A stretch of DNA of 64,000 nucleotides from Streptomyces rimosus (GTDB lineage Bacteria > Actinomycetota > Actinomycetes > Streptomycetales > Streptomycetaceae): contig NZ_CP023688.1 of assembly GCF_008704655.1 (NCBI RefSeq), positions 4,340,001 to 4,404,000 on the forward strand, in the 5' to 3' direction. The notes below the pieces were generated by a model. It was not told the origin of the DNA and did no database searches. It was given only the letters and a program-made list of their open reading frames with translations. The stretch's first letter is position 1. Each line of letters starts with the position of its first letter. Shown here one piece after another: positions 53,114 to 61,625 of the stretch. The translations under genes were made by a program, and so were the position numbers.

Positions 53114-53527
53114 ATGTTCAACGCCATCACGCACTCGCAGATTTACGTTCTCGACCAGGACGAGGCCCTCGACTTCTACGTCGGCAAGCTGGGCCTGGAG
53201 GTCACCGCGGACATCGACATGGGCTTCATGCGCTGGCTGACCGTCAGCGTTCCCGGCCACCCGGAGCGCCAGGTCCTGCTGGAGAAGCCGGGCGCGCCCG
53301 CGATGTCGCAGGAGACGGCGCAGCAGGTCCGTGAGCTGGTGACCAAGGGTGCGATGGGCGGCTGGCTCATCTTCACCACGGACGACTGCCGCAAGACGTA
53401 CGAGACGCTGCTGGCGCGCGGCGTCGAGTTCACCGAGGAGCCCACCGAGCGCCCGTACGGAACCGACTGCGGCCTCCGCGACCCCTTCGGCAACCGCCTC
53501 CGCTTCACCCAGCCGAAGCGGGGCTGA
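53114..53527 (+). CDS. VOC-family (glyoxalase/bleomycin-resistance fold) protein
   Basis: 137 residues from ATG 53114. VOC repeats THSQIYVLDQDEALDFYVGK, LGLEVTADIDMGFMRWLTVS, LEKPGAPAMSQ and a C-terminal LRDPFGNRLRFTQ, with His and Glu metal ligands partly visible (H7, E102-E106 region). May be dioxygenase, lyase or drug-binding. Follows the AraC gene and is probably controlled by it. Confidence 0.9.
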   Translation: MFNAITHSQIYVLDQDEALDFYVGKLGLEVTADIDMGFMRWLTVSVPGHPERQVLLEKPGAPAMSQETAQQVRELVTKGAMGGWLIFTTDDCRKTYETLLARGVEFTEEPTERPYGTDCGLRDPFGNRLRFTQPKRG

Positions 53528-53717
53528 GGCCGGGGCGGGCCAGGGCCCGGGCCGCCCCTGAGGCGCCCTCAGGGTCGTCACTCCCCAGGATGACCACCGA
53601 CGCGACCAAGGGCTGATTACTTCCGCCCGCCCCGTCACTACCTTCGATCGTCGGCACAGCAGCAACTGACCGGCTTTATCGGGACGTTGTGGGGACCAGG
53701 TGATCAGGGGAGTGGAC

Positions 53718-54647
53718 ATGGTGCGGAAGCGGCGCGCGGCCGGGCGTACGACGGGGCGTGGGAAGCGAGCCGGGGTGGCGGCCCTGAGCGCGGTCGTACT
53801 GGCCGGCGCCGGTACGACCGTAGGCACCGCCGGGACGGCACACGCCATGTCCGGCGGTACGCAGCTGCCCCGGCCCGGCGCCGCCCCCTGGCTCGCGACA
53901 CTGGCCGTGAAGGGGGACGGGCCGCTGCTGGACCGGGCGACGTGCGGTGGAGTGCTCATCGCGCCAGACCGGGTGCTCACCGCGGCCCACTGCCTGGCCG
54001 GCGGAGACGTACGCACGCTGGAGGTGCACCTCGGTTCCTCGGTGCTGTCGAAGGACCCGGGCACCGTACGGGACGTCCGCGGCGCCACCCTGCACCCGCG
54101 CTACAAGCTCCTGCCGTCCCCCGCCGACCCCACCAACCCGGCATATGCCTCCGCGGCCAACGACCTGGCGGAGATACGGCTCAGCGCGCCGGTGCGCGAG
54201 GTCGAACCGCTGCCGGTCGCCCGGCACCGGCCGCGTCCCGGCACGCCCGTATCGATCTACAGCCACGGGCTGACGGCCGACCCGGCCACCTCCCCGCCCG
54301 GCCGGGACGTCCGCGCCGACGTACTGCGCCGCGGCGACCTCACCGTACGCACCCACCAGCAGTGCGCCGCCCAGACGCCGGCGGTCGTGGACGAGGCATC
54401 GGTCTTCTGCGCCCGCGATGTGCGTGACGAACATGCGGGCCGTACTCCCGCGGCGATGTGCTGGGGGGACAGCGGCAGCCCGCTGGTGACCCGGGGGCGG
54501 CGCGGCGGGCCGGAGCTGGCCGGCATCTTCAGCTTCGCCGGGGAGGCGGCCGGGAAGGCGTGCCGTCCTGCGGACGCGGCGTTCGCCGACGTGCCGGCAC
54601 TGCTGCCGGAGTTGACCTCGGGCGCACGCACGAAGGGCGATCGGTGA
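53718..54647 (+). CDS. Secreted trypsin-like serine protease
   Basis: 309 residues from ATG 53718 with CAGGGGAG upstream. Signal peptide with RKRR and a hydrophobic core ending in AHA-M (about residue 43). Catalytic triad H91 (TAAHC), D149 (NDLAEI) and S252 (CWGDSGSP) are all present; cysteines at 76/92 and 216/231/248/278 fit trypsin-type bridges. Secreted and possibly autoprocessed. Its stop overlaps the GTG of an ankyrin-repeat gene. Confidence 0.93.
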   Translation: MVRKRRAAGRTTGRGKRAGVAALSAVVLAGAGTTVGTAGTAHAMSGGTQLPRPGAAPWLATLAVKGDGPLLDRATCGGVLIAPDRVLTAAHCLAGGDVRTLEVHLGSSVLSKDPGTVRDVRGATLHPRYKLLPSPADPTNPAYASAANDLAEIRLSAPVREVEPLPVARHRPRPGTPVSIYSHGLTADPATSPPGRDVRADVLRRGDLTVRTHQQCAAQTPAVVDEASVFCARDVRDEHAGRTPAAMCWGDSGSPLVTRGRRGGPELAGIFSFAGEAAGKACRPADAAFADVPALLPELTSGARTKGDR

Positions 54648-55075
54648 ACCGACGACGGCAGAAGAAGCTGGCGAACCGGCTGGTGGCGGCCGTGATGTTC
54701 GGCGAGATCCGCGAGGTCGCCGCGCTGCTGCGGGCCGGTGCGCAGCCGGGCACCGCGAACTCCGACGGTACGACACCGTTGTATGCCGCGTCCGTACACG
54801 GCGACGCGGACGCCGTCCGCCTGCTCCTGGCTGCCGGGGCCGCGCCGGACGCGGAGAGCGGGCACGGCTCGGAGGGCACCCCGCTGTGCGCGGCGGCGGC
54901 CTGGGGCCACCTCGATGCCGTACGGGAACTCCTCGCCCACGGCGCGGACCCGAACCTCCGTGAGGACGGCGGCACCGGCTACGCGCCGCTCGACTGGGCC
55001 ACGAAGGAGTTCCAGCCGCACCCGGAAACGGCGGCGGCGCTACGGGCGGCGGGCGCGCGCCCCCGGGACATCTGA
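54644..55075 (+). CDS. Ankyrin-repeat protein coupled to protease
   Basis: 143 residues from GTG 54644 (GTGA overlap). Four ankyrin repeats: EIREVAALLRAGAQPGTANS, GTTPLYAASVHGDADAVRLL, GTPLCAAAAWGHLDAVRELL, APLDWATKEFQPHPETAAAL. No signal peptide, so it stays in the cytoplasm. Translational coupling to a secreted trypsin-like protease suggests a partner role, perhaps protection from the protease before export; inference. Confidence 0.88.
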   Translation: MNRRRQKKLANRLVAAVMFGEIREVAALLRAGAQPGTANSDGTTPLYAASVHGDADAVRLLLAAGAAPDAESGHGSEGTPLCAAAAWGHLDAVRELLAHGADPNLREDGGTGYAPLDWATKEFQPHPETAAALRAAGARPRDI

Positions 55076-55091
55076 GCCGGGCCCGTTACGG

Positions 55092-55736
55092 CTACGCCTC
55101 CGGCGCCACCGCCGCCAGTTCCTCCACCGACCCCGACATGATCGTCCGCACATGCTCCGTGATGTGCTCGACCGGCCAGTCCCACCAGGCCAGTTCCAAC
55201 AGGCGCGCCACATCCGCGTCGTCGTAGCGGCGGCGGATCAGCTTGGCCGGATTGCCGCCGACGATGCCGTAGTCAGGTACGTCGTCCACGACCACGGCCC
55301 CGGAGGCGATCACCGCCCCGTGCCCGATCCGTACGCCGGGCATGACCATGGACCGGTAGCCGAACCAGACATCGTTGCCGATCACGGTGTCGCCCCGGCC
55401 CGGCAGCCCGCTGATCAGGTCGAAGTGGTCGGACCAGGAACCGCCCATGATCGGAAAGGGGAACGTCGAGGGCCCGTCCATCCGGTGGTTGGCACCGTTC
55501 ATGATGAACCGCACCCCCTCCCCGAGCGCGCAGAACTTCCCGATGACGAGCCTCTCGGGCCCGTAGTGGTACAGCACGTTGCGCGTCTCGAAGGCCGTCG
55601 GGTCGTCCGGGTCGTCGTAGTACGAGAACTCACCGACCTCGATCAGCGGCGAGGTGACGAGGGGCTTGAGGAGCACCACGCGGGGCTGCTCCGGCATCGG
55701 GTGGATGACGTTCGGATCGGCGGGGATGAGAGGCAT
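55092..55736 (-). CDS. Vat-like xenobiotic acetyltransferase (hexapeptide repeat)
   Basis: 214 residues from ATG 55736. Left-handed beta-helix XAT enzyme: FIMNGANHRMDGPSTFPF (His of the Vat active site), GDTVIGNDVWFGYRSMVMPG, RIGHGAVIASGAVVVDDVPD, GGNPAKLIRRR, WWDWPVEHI. Vat enzymes acetylate streptogramin A and related drugs; relatives act on chloramphenicol or sugars. The perfect palindrome at 55771-55804 lies 35 bases upstream and is a likely repressor site for it. Confidence 0.92.
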   Translation of the reverse strand: MPLIPADPNVIHPMPEQPRVVLLKPLVTSPLIEVGEFSYYDDPDDPTAFETRNVLYHYGPERLVIGKFCALGEGVRFIMNGANHRMDGPSTFPFPIMGGSWSDHFDLISGLPGRGDTVIGNDVWFGYRSMVMPGVRIGHGAVIASGAVVVDDVPDYGIVGGNPAKLIRRRYDDADVARLLELAWWDWPVEHITEHVRTIMSGSVEELAAVAPEA

Positions 55737-55770
55737 GGGCGGCGGCCTTTCGGACGGAGGGCGGGAGAGG

Positions 55771-55804
55771 GATCGGTGTACGGATACGTATCCGTACACC
55801 GATC
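55771..55804. promoter_or_regulatory. Perfect 34-bp palindrome, probable repressor operator
   Basis: Halves GATCGGTGTACGGATAC (55771-55787) and GTATCCGTACACCGATC (55788-55804) match without a gap. The core CGGATACGTATCCG looks like a TetR-type operator. It is between the Vat-like gene (minus) and the cupin gene (plus, 170 bases away). No TetR gene is next to it. Confidence 0.82.
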
Positions 55805-55974
55805 ACGGGCCCCGGCATGATCCCAATCGGCACCGCCCCGGGCGACCGGTTATCGCCTTGGCAGGTCCTCCCCCACCTGAATTGCCAACCCAGCAACGGA
55901 AGTTGCCGTTCCGCCGCACCCACCGCACCCTGATGCCTCCACCAGGGCCATCGACGCAATCAGGGGACACCACG

Positions 55975-56415
55975 ATGACCACCGACAACAGCACCGAACC
56001 CATATCGGCCACCGACACCACCGCACCCAAGCCCAACCGCGTCCACCACATCCGCGCCGGCGAACTCGACGGTCACACCGCCCTCAGCGGTCACACCGTC
56101 GGCTCGAAGCGGCTGTGGATGGGTCTGGTGGAGAACCCGCCGCTGAGTGCGACGGACAACCACCACCACGGCGACTCGGAGGCGGGGATCTACGTGGTCA
56201 GCGGCCACCCCGTGTTCGTCTACCACGACGGCGTACGGGAGGTACGGGTCGAGGCGGGCCCCGGCGACTTCCTGCTCGTCCCGCCGTTCGTCCCGCACCG
56301 CGAGGAGAACCCCGACCCGGACGTACCGGTGGTCGTCCTCATCGCAAGGACCACGCAGGAGCCGGTCAAGGTGTCTGTACCCGAGCTGTACCGGCACGAG
56401 GTGGCGGACGCGTAG
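55975..56415 (+). CDS. Cupin-domain protein
   Basis: 146 residues, CAGGGGAC before ATG. Single cupin: HHHGDSEAGIYVVSGHPVFV (metal ligands His, His, Glu) and PGDFLLVPPFVPHREENPDP (last His). Unknown substrate. It lies 170 bases from the 34-bp palindrome and could be under the same repressor. Confidence 0.9.
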   Translation: MTTDNSTEPISATDTTAPKPNRVHHIRAGELDGHTALSGHTVGSKRLWMGLVENPPLSATDNHHHGDSEAGIYVVSGHPVFVYHDGVREVRVEAGPGDFLLVPPFVPHREENPDPDVPVVVLIARTTQEPVKVSVPELYRHEVADA

Positions 56416-56530
56416 GAGGGGAGCGCTCGGCACCAGGCCGGAAAGCGTCCATGGACATGGCCGCCTCTTTGCCCAGCACGGCATGTGCCGGTTGCATGTG
56501 GGCTGCCGTACGGCATCTCACGGAGGGGGC

Positions 56531-57754
56531 ATGGCTGTGCCAAGACCCAAGGTTCATGCGGCTGGACGGAGAACGTCCACCGGGCGGTGTGTGTTACGGA
56601 GTGCGGCGGCGCTGTCAGGCGTCGCCGCACTCGTCATTCCGGCGGTTCCTGCCGGGGCGGCGGGAGCCGCGGCGCCACCCGGCGGGGTGGAGCGGGTGCT
56701 CACCGGGCACGGCACGGTGTCCGGCCAGGGGCGCTCCGCCGATGTGGACTCCGACATGCTGCTGGCCGGGACCAATACGGCTGGTGGAAACGGCGCACCC
56801 GGTGCGGGGGGCGGCTGGTGGACCGTGTCCACGGCCGCCGAGGGCGGCTCGCCGCCGTACGCGGTGTGGGCCGGGCGGTTGGACGGTACCGGCGAGAAGA
56901 AGCTGATCAGCCCCGACGACGGGCGGCACCACGTGCATCCGGTCACCGACGGGAAGACCGTGGTGTGGGCGGCCTACCAGGACCGGTGGTGCTACCTCCT
57001 GGCGCGGCCGCTCGACGGCGGGCCGGTACAGCAGCTGACTTCAAGCCAGGGGATCGGCTGCGCGTTCACCACACTGGGCGTCGAGGGAAAGACCGTGACC
57101 TACACGGATGTCGGCTACAAGAGCCGCACCACGCGCGCGGTGTACCTGCGGATGGGTGAGGGCGACCCGGTCAGCATCCCTCCCACAGGGGGCGGAAACC
57201 CACGGACGACCTCGACGAGCACCCCGTCCCTGCACAACGGGAAAATCGCCTTCAACGACTGCAAATACACCGGCAGTACCGGCACCCTCTGCCGCATAGC
57301 CGTCCTGGATGTCGCGACCGGCCGACGCACGGTGGTGGCCGACGCCAAACTCCCCGCACCGACCGCCCTCACCTCCCGGTACGTCTACTGGCTGGAGGTG
57401 GAGGACGGAGACACCAGGCCGAGGGCGCTGCACCGGGCGAACCTGGACGGCTCGGACCCCCTCGTCATCAGCCCGGCCTCGGGCGAGGACGCACTGATCA
57501 TCGACGGCCTGACCGTCTCCGAGGACGCGGTGACCGTCGCCGCACGAACCGTCGGTGGCACGGCGGGTCCCGGGACCGCGGCCAAGCTGTGGCAGTTCTC
57601 GCCGGACGGCACGCGCCGCGAGCGGGTCTCGTGCAACGGCGGCGACCAGGTCTCGCCCGCCTCCGCCGGCGCCCGGCAGGTGGTGTGGATCGACACGACC
57701 ACCGGCAAACGCGATCTCGTGACACGCACCCGGCCGGCCGGCACCTGCGGCTGA
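56531..57754 (+). CDS. Secreted beta-propeller-like protein
   Basis: 407 residues from ATG 56531 with GGAGGGGG upstream. Signal peptide (RCVLRSAAALSGVAALVIPA, cut near AGA-AG at about 45). Mature part has TolB-like blades: WAGRLDGTGEKKLISPDDGR, TDGKTVVWAAYQDRWCYLLA, RIAVLDVATGRRTVVADAKL, ALHRANLDGSDPLVISPASG, ARQVVWIDTTTGKRDLVTRT. Exported, function unknown. Ends before a bidirectional terminator. Confidence 0.86.
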   Translation: MAVPRPKVHAAGRRTSTGRCVLRSAAALSGVAALVIPAVPAGAAGAAAPPGGVERVLTGHGTVSGQGRSADVDSDMLLAGTNTAGGNGAPGAGGGWWTVSTAAEGGSPPYAVWAGRLDGTGEKKLISPDDGRHHVHPVTDGKTVVWAAYQDRWCYLLARPLDGGPVQQLTSSQGIGCAFTTLGVEGKTVTYTDVGYKSRTTRAVYLRMGEGDPVSIPPTGGGNPRTTSTSTPSLHNGKIAFNDCKYTGSTGTLCRIAVLDVATGRRTVVADAKLPAPTALTSRYVYWLEVEDGDTRPRALHRANLDGSDPLVISPASGEDALIIDGLTVSEDAVTVAARTVGGTAGPGTAAKLWQFSPDGTRRERVSCNGGDQVSPASAGARQVVWIDTTTGKRDLVTRTRPAGTCG

Positions 57755-57788
57755 CCTGTCCACGACCGGCGAGGAGTCAGCCGCCTCC

Positions 57789-57818
57789 CACGCCCCCGGC
57801 GGCAATGCCGGGGGCGTG
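57789..57818. terminator. Bidirectional hairpin terminator
   Basis: CACGCCCCCGGC (57789-57800) pairs perfectly with GCCGGGGGCGTG (57807-57818), loop GGCAAT. It separates the convergent propeller and DUF4097 genes. Confidence 0.8.
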
Positions 57819-57871
57819 CCGGGCCTGCCCGTGGCCCAACGGTCGTAACGCCGGGGCCCTGCGCCCGCCCC

Positions 57872-58540
57872 TCAGAGGCTGCGCGCGACAATGTCGCCCT
57901 GCGCGGTGGTCGCGTGGATCTCCAGGCCCGCGACGCCGTCGGCGTTCTTGAGCTCGTTGCGGATACGGCCGTACGAGGTGCCGGCGTCCAGGGAGGCGGA
58001 GACGCCGCGTGCGGCGCCGACCGACACGTCCCCGACCTGGGTGCTCAGCACGACCGTGCCACGTACGGCTTCGGTGATCCGGATGTCGCCCTTCTCGGTG
58101 CGGATCTCGGCGGAGCCGTTGAGGCGGCCGACCGAGACGTCACCAGCGAGGGCGGTGAGGCGCACGCTCTCCGCCTCGTCCAGCTTGACCGCACCGCTCG
58201 CACCGTCGAACGCGACCTCCCCGAACCGCCCGACGCCCCGGAACTCCGCGCAGGCCGACTTCCCTTCGATACGGGACCCGGCGGGCAGCTGAACCGTCAC
58301 CTCGACGGACCCGGAGGGCCCGAAGTACTGGTTCTTCGCCGCCGGCGCCACGATCCGCAGGACCCCGTCCCCGTACTCGACCTCGACCTGCTCCGCCGCC
58401 GTCACGTCCCGCCCCTTCGAGGCGTTCGCGGGCCGCACCTCCACGGTGGTGTCGGCACGGTCGGCGGCGATGAACTGGACGCGGCCCGCGGGGATGTCGA
58501 GGACGGCGGAGACCGGGGCGGGGGTGGCGAACTTGTGCAT
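57872..58540 (-). CDS. DUF4097-family protein
   Basis: 222 residues from ATG 58540. DUF4097 forms a long parallel beta-helix with repeated turns: VQFIAADRADTTVEVRPANA, GAVKLDEAESVRLTALAGDV, SVGRLNGSAEIRTEKGDIRI, VVLSTQVGDVSVGAARGVSA, GLEIHATTAQGDIVARSL. No signal peptide. Adhesin-like fold but of unknown role; in Streptomyces such genes often stand next to a MarR/GbsR-type regulator, as here. Confidence 0.9.
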   Translation of the reverse strand: MHKFATPAPVSAVLDIPAGRVQFIAADRADTTVEVRPANASKGRDVTAAEQVEVEYGDGVLRIVAPAAKNQYFGPSGSVEVTVQLPAGSRIEGKSACAEFRGVGRFGEVAFDGASGAVKLDEAESVRLTALAGDVSVGRLNGSAEIRTEKGDIRITEAVRGTVVLSTQVGDVSVGAARGVSASLDAGTSYGRIRNELKNADGVAGLEIHATTAQGDIVARSL

Positions 58541-58584
58541 CGTTCTCTCCTTTGCGCTTACTGTTTCCGACGAGAGAAACGCTA

Positions 58585-58707
58585 CGTTGCGTTCGCACGC
58601 CCGGCAACACGTCCGTTGCACTAATTACCCATAGGCGCAGGTCAGAGCCCCTATTTCATTGCAACCGTCAGCCTGTCAACGCAACGTCACATCACCCACT
58701 CGTTGCA
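58585..58707. promoter_or_regulatory. Five GTTGC/GCAAC boxes between divergent genes
   Basis: CGTTGCG (58585-58591), CGTTGCA (58614-58620), TTGCAACC (58659-58666), CGCAACGT (58680-58687) and CGTTGCA (58701-58707) all hold the GTTGC core in either orientation. Spacings are about 21 to 45 bases. A probable binding cluster for the divergent regulator. Confidence 0.6.
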
Positions 58708-58766
58708 TTGAGCTGGAACTGAACGCTATGCTGGCGCCCTCAGGGAAGTACGAAGGGAAGTGCGCG

Positions 58767-59522
58767 ATGCCGGGAGGCAGGCTCACCCAGCAGGAACGTC
58801 AGCAGATCGCGCTGGGGTTGGCCGACGGACTCGCCTACGCGGAGATCGCCAGACGCCTCGACCGCCCCACCTCGACCATCACGCGTGAGGTGATGCGCAA
58901 CGGCGGCCCCACCGCCTACCGCGCCGACCTGGCCCACCGCGCCACCGAACGCCGCGCCCACCGGCGCCGGCAGTCCGCTCCCCGGGGGAGGCAGGCGCCC
59001 CCGCAGCCCCACGGACGCGATGCGGATGCCGTGCGCGAATACGAGGAGATGTTCACCACCCTCCTCATGCAGCAGGGCCTGCCGAAGATGATGTCCCGCG
59101 TGCTGACCTGCCTCTACACCACCGACGCGGGCAGCTGCACCGCGTCCGAACTCGTCCAGCGCCTCCAGGTCAGCCCGGCGTCCATCTCCAAGGCGATCAC
59201 GTTCCTCGAAGCCCAGGGCCTCATCCGCCGGGAACGCGACGAGCGCCGCCGCGAGCGGTACGTGGTCGACAACGACGTCTGGTACCAGGGCATGATCGCC
59301 GCCGCCCGCTCCAACGCGCAGCTCGCCGAGGCCGCGCGACAGGGCGTCAGCGTCCTGGGCTCCGGCACCCCGGCCGCCGCCCGCCTGGAAAACATCGCCC
59401 GCTTCGTGGACTTCGTCGGCGAGAGCATCGCCCGCGCGGCGGAGCAGGCCCGGGACATCCTGTACACGAGCCCCGAGGGAGCAGCGGAGGGCGCGGACGC
59501 GCCGGGTCCCGATCGGGGGTAG
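58767..59522 (+). CDS. Regulator with IS30-like HTH and MarR/GbsR-type winged helix
   Basis: 251 residues from ATG 58767 (GAAGGGAAG upstream; frame is open to 58659). N-terminal HTH_38 as in IS30 transposases (RLTQQERQQIALGLADGLAY, AEIARRLDRPTSTITREVMR), then a winged helix (TASELVQRLQVSPASISKAI, RRERDERRRERYVVDNDVWY) of GbsR/MarR type. No transposase catalytic domain. Divergent from the DUF4097 gene, with GTTGC boxes in between; likely its regulator. Confidence 0.9.
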   Translation: MPGGRLTQQERQQIALGLADGLAYAEIARRLDRPTSTITREVMRNGGPTAYRADLAHRATERRAHRRRQSAPRGRQAPPQPHGRDADAVREYEEMFTTLLMQQGLPKMMSRVLTCLYTTDAGSCTASELVQRLQVSPASISKAITFLEAQGLIRRERDERRRERYVVDNDVWYQGMIAAARSNAQLAEAARQGVSVLGSGTPAAARLENIARFVDFVGESIARAAEQARDILYTSPEGAAEGADAPGPDRG

Positions 59523-59603
59523 GTGGCGGACTGCCGTCCCGAGGCTCCGGCCGGTCGTGCCTTATGGCCGGACAGTGGCGTTGAACGGCCGGGAGGCATG
59601 CGC

Positions 59604-60143
59604 ATGAACATCAAGGCGGCCGGAGCCGAGTACGCCCTGAAGTACGCGGTCCAGCGCGATCACGGCGACCGGGCCCAGCTGATCGAGGGCGTCATCGTCC
59701 CGGAGTCGCGCCCCTGGAGCCACGAGGCAGCCACCCACAGCCTGCGCACCCGGCTCAGCACCCGCGCCGCCGAACTCGGCTGCGTCATCGGCTCCGGCAA
59801 CCTCGACCTGCCCGGCTCCCCCAACTGGTACGTCCCCGACCTCGCCGTCGTCCCGGCCGCCGAGGCCAAGGAGGCCGGCGCACTACTGCCCGACCGGACC
59901 CTGCTGATCGTGGAAGTCACGTCGGAGTCCAGCGCGGAGACCGACCGCCAGGTCAAGCGCCGCCGCTACGCCGAGTACAAGGCGCCGCTGTACCTGCTCG
60001 TCGACCGGCAACAGCACGCCGCCACCCTGTTCGCGGAGCCCGGCCGACTTGGCTACACCAAGATCACCGGGCCGCTGCCGTACGGCACCTCACTGCGCCT
60101 CCCGGACCCGTTCGGCTTGGACCTGGACACCACCGGCTTGTAG
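59604..60143 (+). CDS. Uma2-family endonuclease
   Basis: 179 residues from ATG 59604, chosen because GGGAGG (59591-59596) lies 7 bases ahead; GTG 59523 and ATG 59598 are in frame. PD-(D/E)XK fold: YVPDLAVV (Asp), LLIVEVTSESSAETDRQVKR (Glu and trailing Lys), RYAEYKAPLYLLVD. Uma2 genes are very frequent in Streptomyces, with no known function beyond the nuclease fold. Stands 81 bases after the HTH regulator gene, in the same direction. Confidence 0.9.
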   Translation: MNIKAAGAEYALKYAVQRDHGDRAQLIEGVIVPESRPWSHEAATHSLRTRLSTRAAELGCVIGSGNLDLPGSPNWYVPDLAVVPAAEAKEAGALLPDRTLLIVEVTSESSAETDRQVKRRRYAEYKAPLYLLVDRQQHAATLFAEPGRLGYTKITGPLPYGTSLRLPDPFGLDLDTTGL

Positions 60144-60189
60144 CCGACGGCCGGCGCGCCTGGCCGAACCCCACCATCGGCACCGCCAG

Positions 60190-60456
60190 TCATGCGCCGC
60201 CGGAGCCCTCGGCCGACCTTTCCGGCAGGTCCTTGGAGACGAAGGAGCCCATGCCCGGCTCCGTGTAGATCAAGCCCTCCGCCCGGAGCCCGCGATGCAC
60301 CTTCTGGCTGGTCGCCGTAGCGATGCCGAACTCTTCCTGGAGCTTCAGCACCGATGGGACCTGCGTCCCGGGCGGGTACGTGCCGTCAGCGATGCGCTCA
60401 CGGATGATGTCGGCGACCTGGCGCCAACGCGGCCGGTCGGGGGCAAATTCGATCAC
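60190..60456 (-). CDS. Short GntR-family regulator
   Basis: 88 residues from GTG 60456. Winged-helix alone: WRQVADIIRERIADGTYPPG, TQVPSVLKLQEEFGIATATS, QKVHRGLRAEGLIYTEPGMG. No ligand domain. Start chosen at the family N-terminus (VIEFAPDRPRW). Divergent from the next two genes; the intergenic GTACGGCGTAC (60510-60520) could be its operator. Confidence 0.87.
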   Translation of the reverse strand: MIEFAPDRPRWRQVADIIRERIADGTYPPGTQVPSVLKLQEEFGIATATSQKVHRGLRAEGLIYTEPGMGSFVSKDLPERSAEGSGGA

Positions 60457-60509
60457 CTGAGCCAGGCTAGGCAAAGTATCCCGTCCTAGGCGAGCGGTGC
60501 TGCACCCTA

Positions 60510-60520
60510 GTACGGCGTAC
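60510..60520. promoter_or_regulatory. Short palindrome in GntR divergent region
   Basis: GTACGGCGTAC: near-perfect 11-mer with GTAC ends, in the 163-base gap between the GntR gene and the plus-strand pair. Possible GntR operator. Confidence 0.4.
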
Positions 60521-60619
60521 CACACTGGGAGTAAGGTGGCGGTCACACAGAGCCCCGGCGGGTGCACCACCACCCCCGGGGCGTGGCCAGCGCCACCCAA
60601 CTACGAAAAGAGCGCCGAC

Positions 60620-60898
60620 ATGCGCCACCGTATCCGCCGATTCACGGCACGGGTGAGGGAACTCCTCGTGCCGACGCCGACTCCGCCCTTCACAACCCTC
60701 CGCGCGCCCGTGCGCCCCTCCCCCACCCCGATCGCCGGGCTCGCGCCACTGGCGGGACCCCCGCTCGACCTGCCGTACGACGGCGACGCCTCCCCCCTCG
60801 TACGCCCGTACCTCGCCGCCTTCGAGGCGCGAGCCCACGCATGGCAGACCCGGCGCGACGCGCGCCTCCGCACGATGCTCGGGGAGTTCGCCGTATGA
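60620..60898 (+). CDS. Small Arg/Pro-rich protein, unknown
   Basis: 92 residues from ATG 60620: MRHRIRRFTARVRELLVPTP, then a Pro-rich part and RPYLAAFEARAHAWQTRRDA. Overlaps the next gene by ATGA. I recall similar two-gene sets beside short GntR genes in many Streptomyces; no function known. Confidence 0.8.
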   Translation: MRHRIRRFTARVRELLVPTPTPPFTTLRAPVRPSPTPIAGLAPLAGPPLDLPYDGDASPLVRPYLAAFEARAHAWQTRRDARLRTMLGEFAV

Positions 60899-61245
60899 GC
60901 GAGAACGAAGAAGAGAGCCCGTCACCGGAGCTGCGCCTGCTGCCCTGGGGGGAGAAGAACGAAAAACGAAGCCTCCTGTCGACGGACGGTGACGGATACG
61001 TGTCACGGTTCGCCGATGACATGGAGGCGGCCCAGCTCGACATGGGTACGACGTTGCTCGACCGCGCCGGGGCACTGCTCGGCGATGCCGACGCCTCGGC
61101 CGGTGAACTGCGCTACCTCGCCAACCGGTTGGTCGAGGCCCTGCACGACGCGCTGCGGGTGGCCGACAGCCGAGGCCGGCGGGTTCCCGGCCTTGGCGTG
61201 GGGGGCGGAAAGGAGGGCGTCGGCCGCTTGGTGGCGGCCGAGTGA
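60895..61245 (+). CDS. Small protein of GntR-linked pair, unknown
   Basis: 116 residues. MSENEEESPSPELRLLPWGE, then a helical part (VSRFADDMEAAQLDMGTTLL, GELRYLANRLVEALHDALRV). Acidic, soluble. Coupled to the preceding gene by ATGA. No family recognised. Confidence 0.8.
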   Translation: MSENEEESPSPELRLLPWGEKNEKRSLLSTDGDGYVSRFADDMEAAQLDMGTTLLDRAGALLGDADASAGELRYLANRLVEALHDALRVADSRGRRVPGLGVGGGKEGVGRLVAAE

Positions 61246-61302
61246 GGGGGCGTCAGACCGTCACCTGCGTACGGGACGGCCCGTAGACATACGTGCGTAC
61301 GG

Positions 61303-61518
61303 TCAGGACAGGGCGAGCCACGCCGCGCCGACGACGACCGCGATCGCGACGATCACGCCGACGATGACGCCGATGCGGGGACCGGAGGACTGCTGCTGCC
61401 GTGCGGCCTGGCGGCCGCCGCCCTGGGGCGCGCCCTCGTCCACGAAGGCGCGGAACATCTGCGTGCTGCCGGCCGGGTCCTGGTTGCCGTTGGCCGGGTT
61501 CTGCTGGTAGTTCGCCAT
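61303..61518 (-). CDS. Small tail-anchored membrane protein
   Basis: 71 residues from ATG 61518 (MANYQQNPANGNQDPAGSTQ). Hydrophilic N-terminus with Gln/Gly/Asn, one C-terminal helix (IGVIVGVIVAIAVVVGAAWL) ending in ALS. Likely tail-anchored. Convergent with the GntR-linked pair. Function unknown. Confidence 0.8.
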   Translation of the reverse strand: MANYQQNPANGNQDPAGSTQMFRAFVDEGAPQGGGRQAARQQQSSGPRIGVIVGVIVAIAVVVGAAWLALS

Positions 61519-61625
61519 AGGCCAGGACCCTAGCGAACCGGGCATGCCCGGCACACCCCTGGGCCCCGTGCGTCACAGCACAGTTGCGGCGGTCCGGTCC
61601 CACCCGCCGAGGTACGAGCGCTGCT

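Noticed and set aside
53556..53574. Terminator hairpin CCCTGAGG/CCTCAGGG after the VOC gene
   Set aside because: Only 8 pairs with a 3-base loop and no T tract; too weak to list as a feature.
58767..59522. IS30 transposase fragment
   Set aside because: Only the HTH is shared; the rest is a winged helix, the gene is intact and no inverted terminal repeats are visible.
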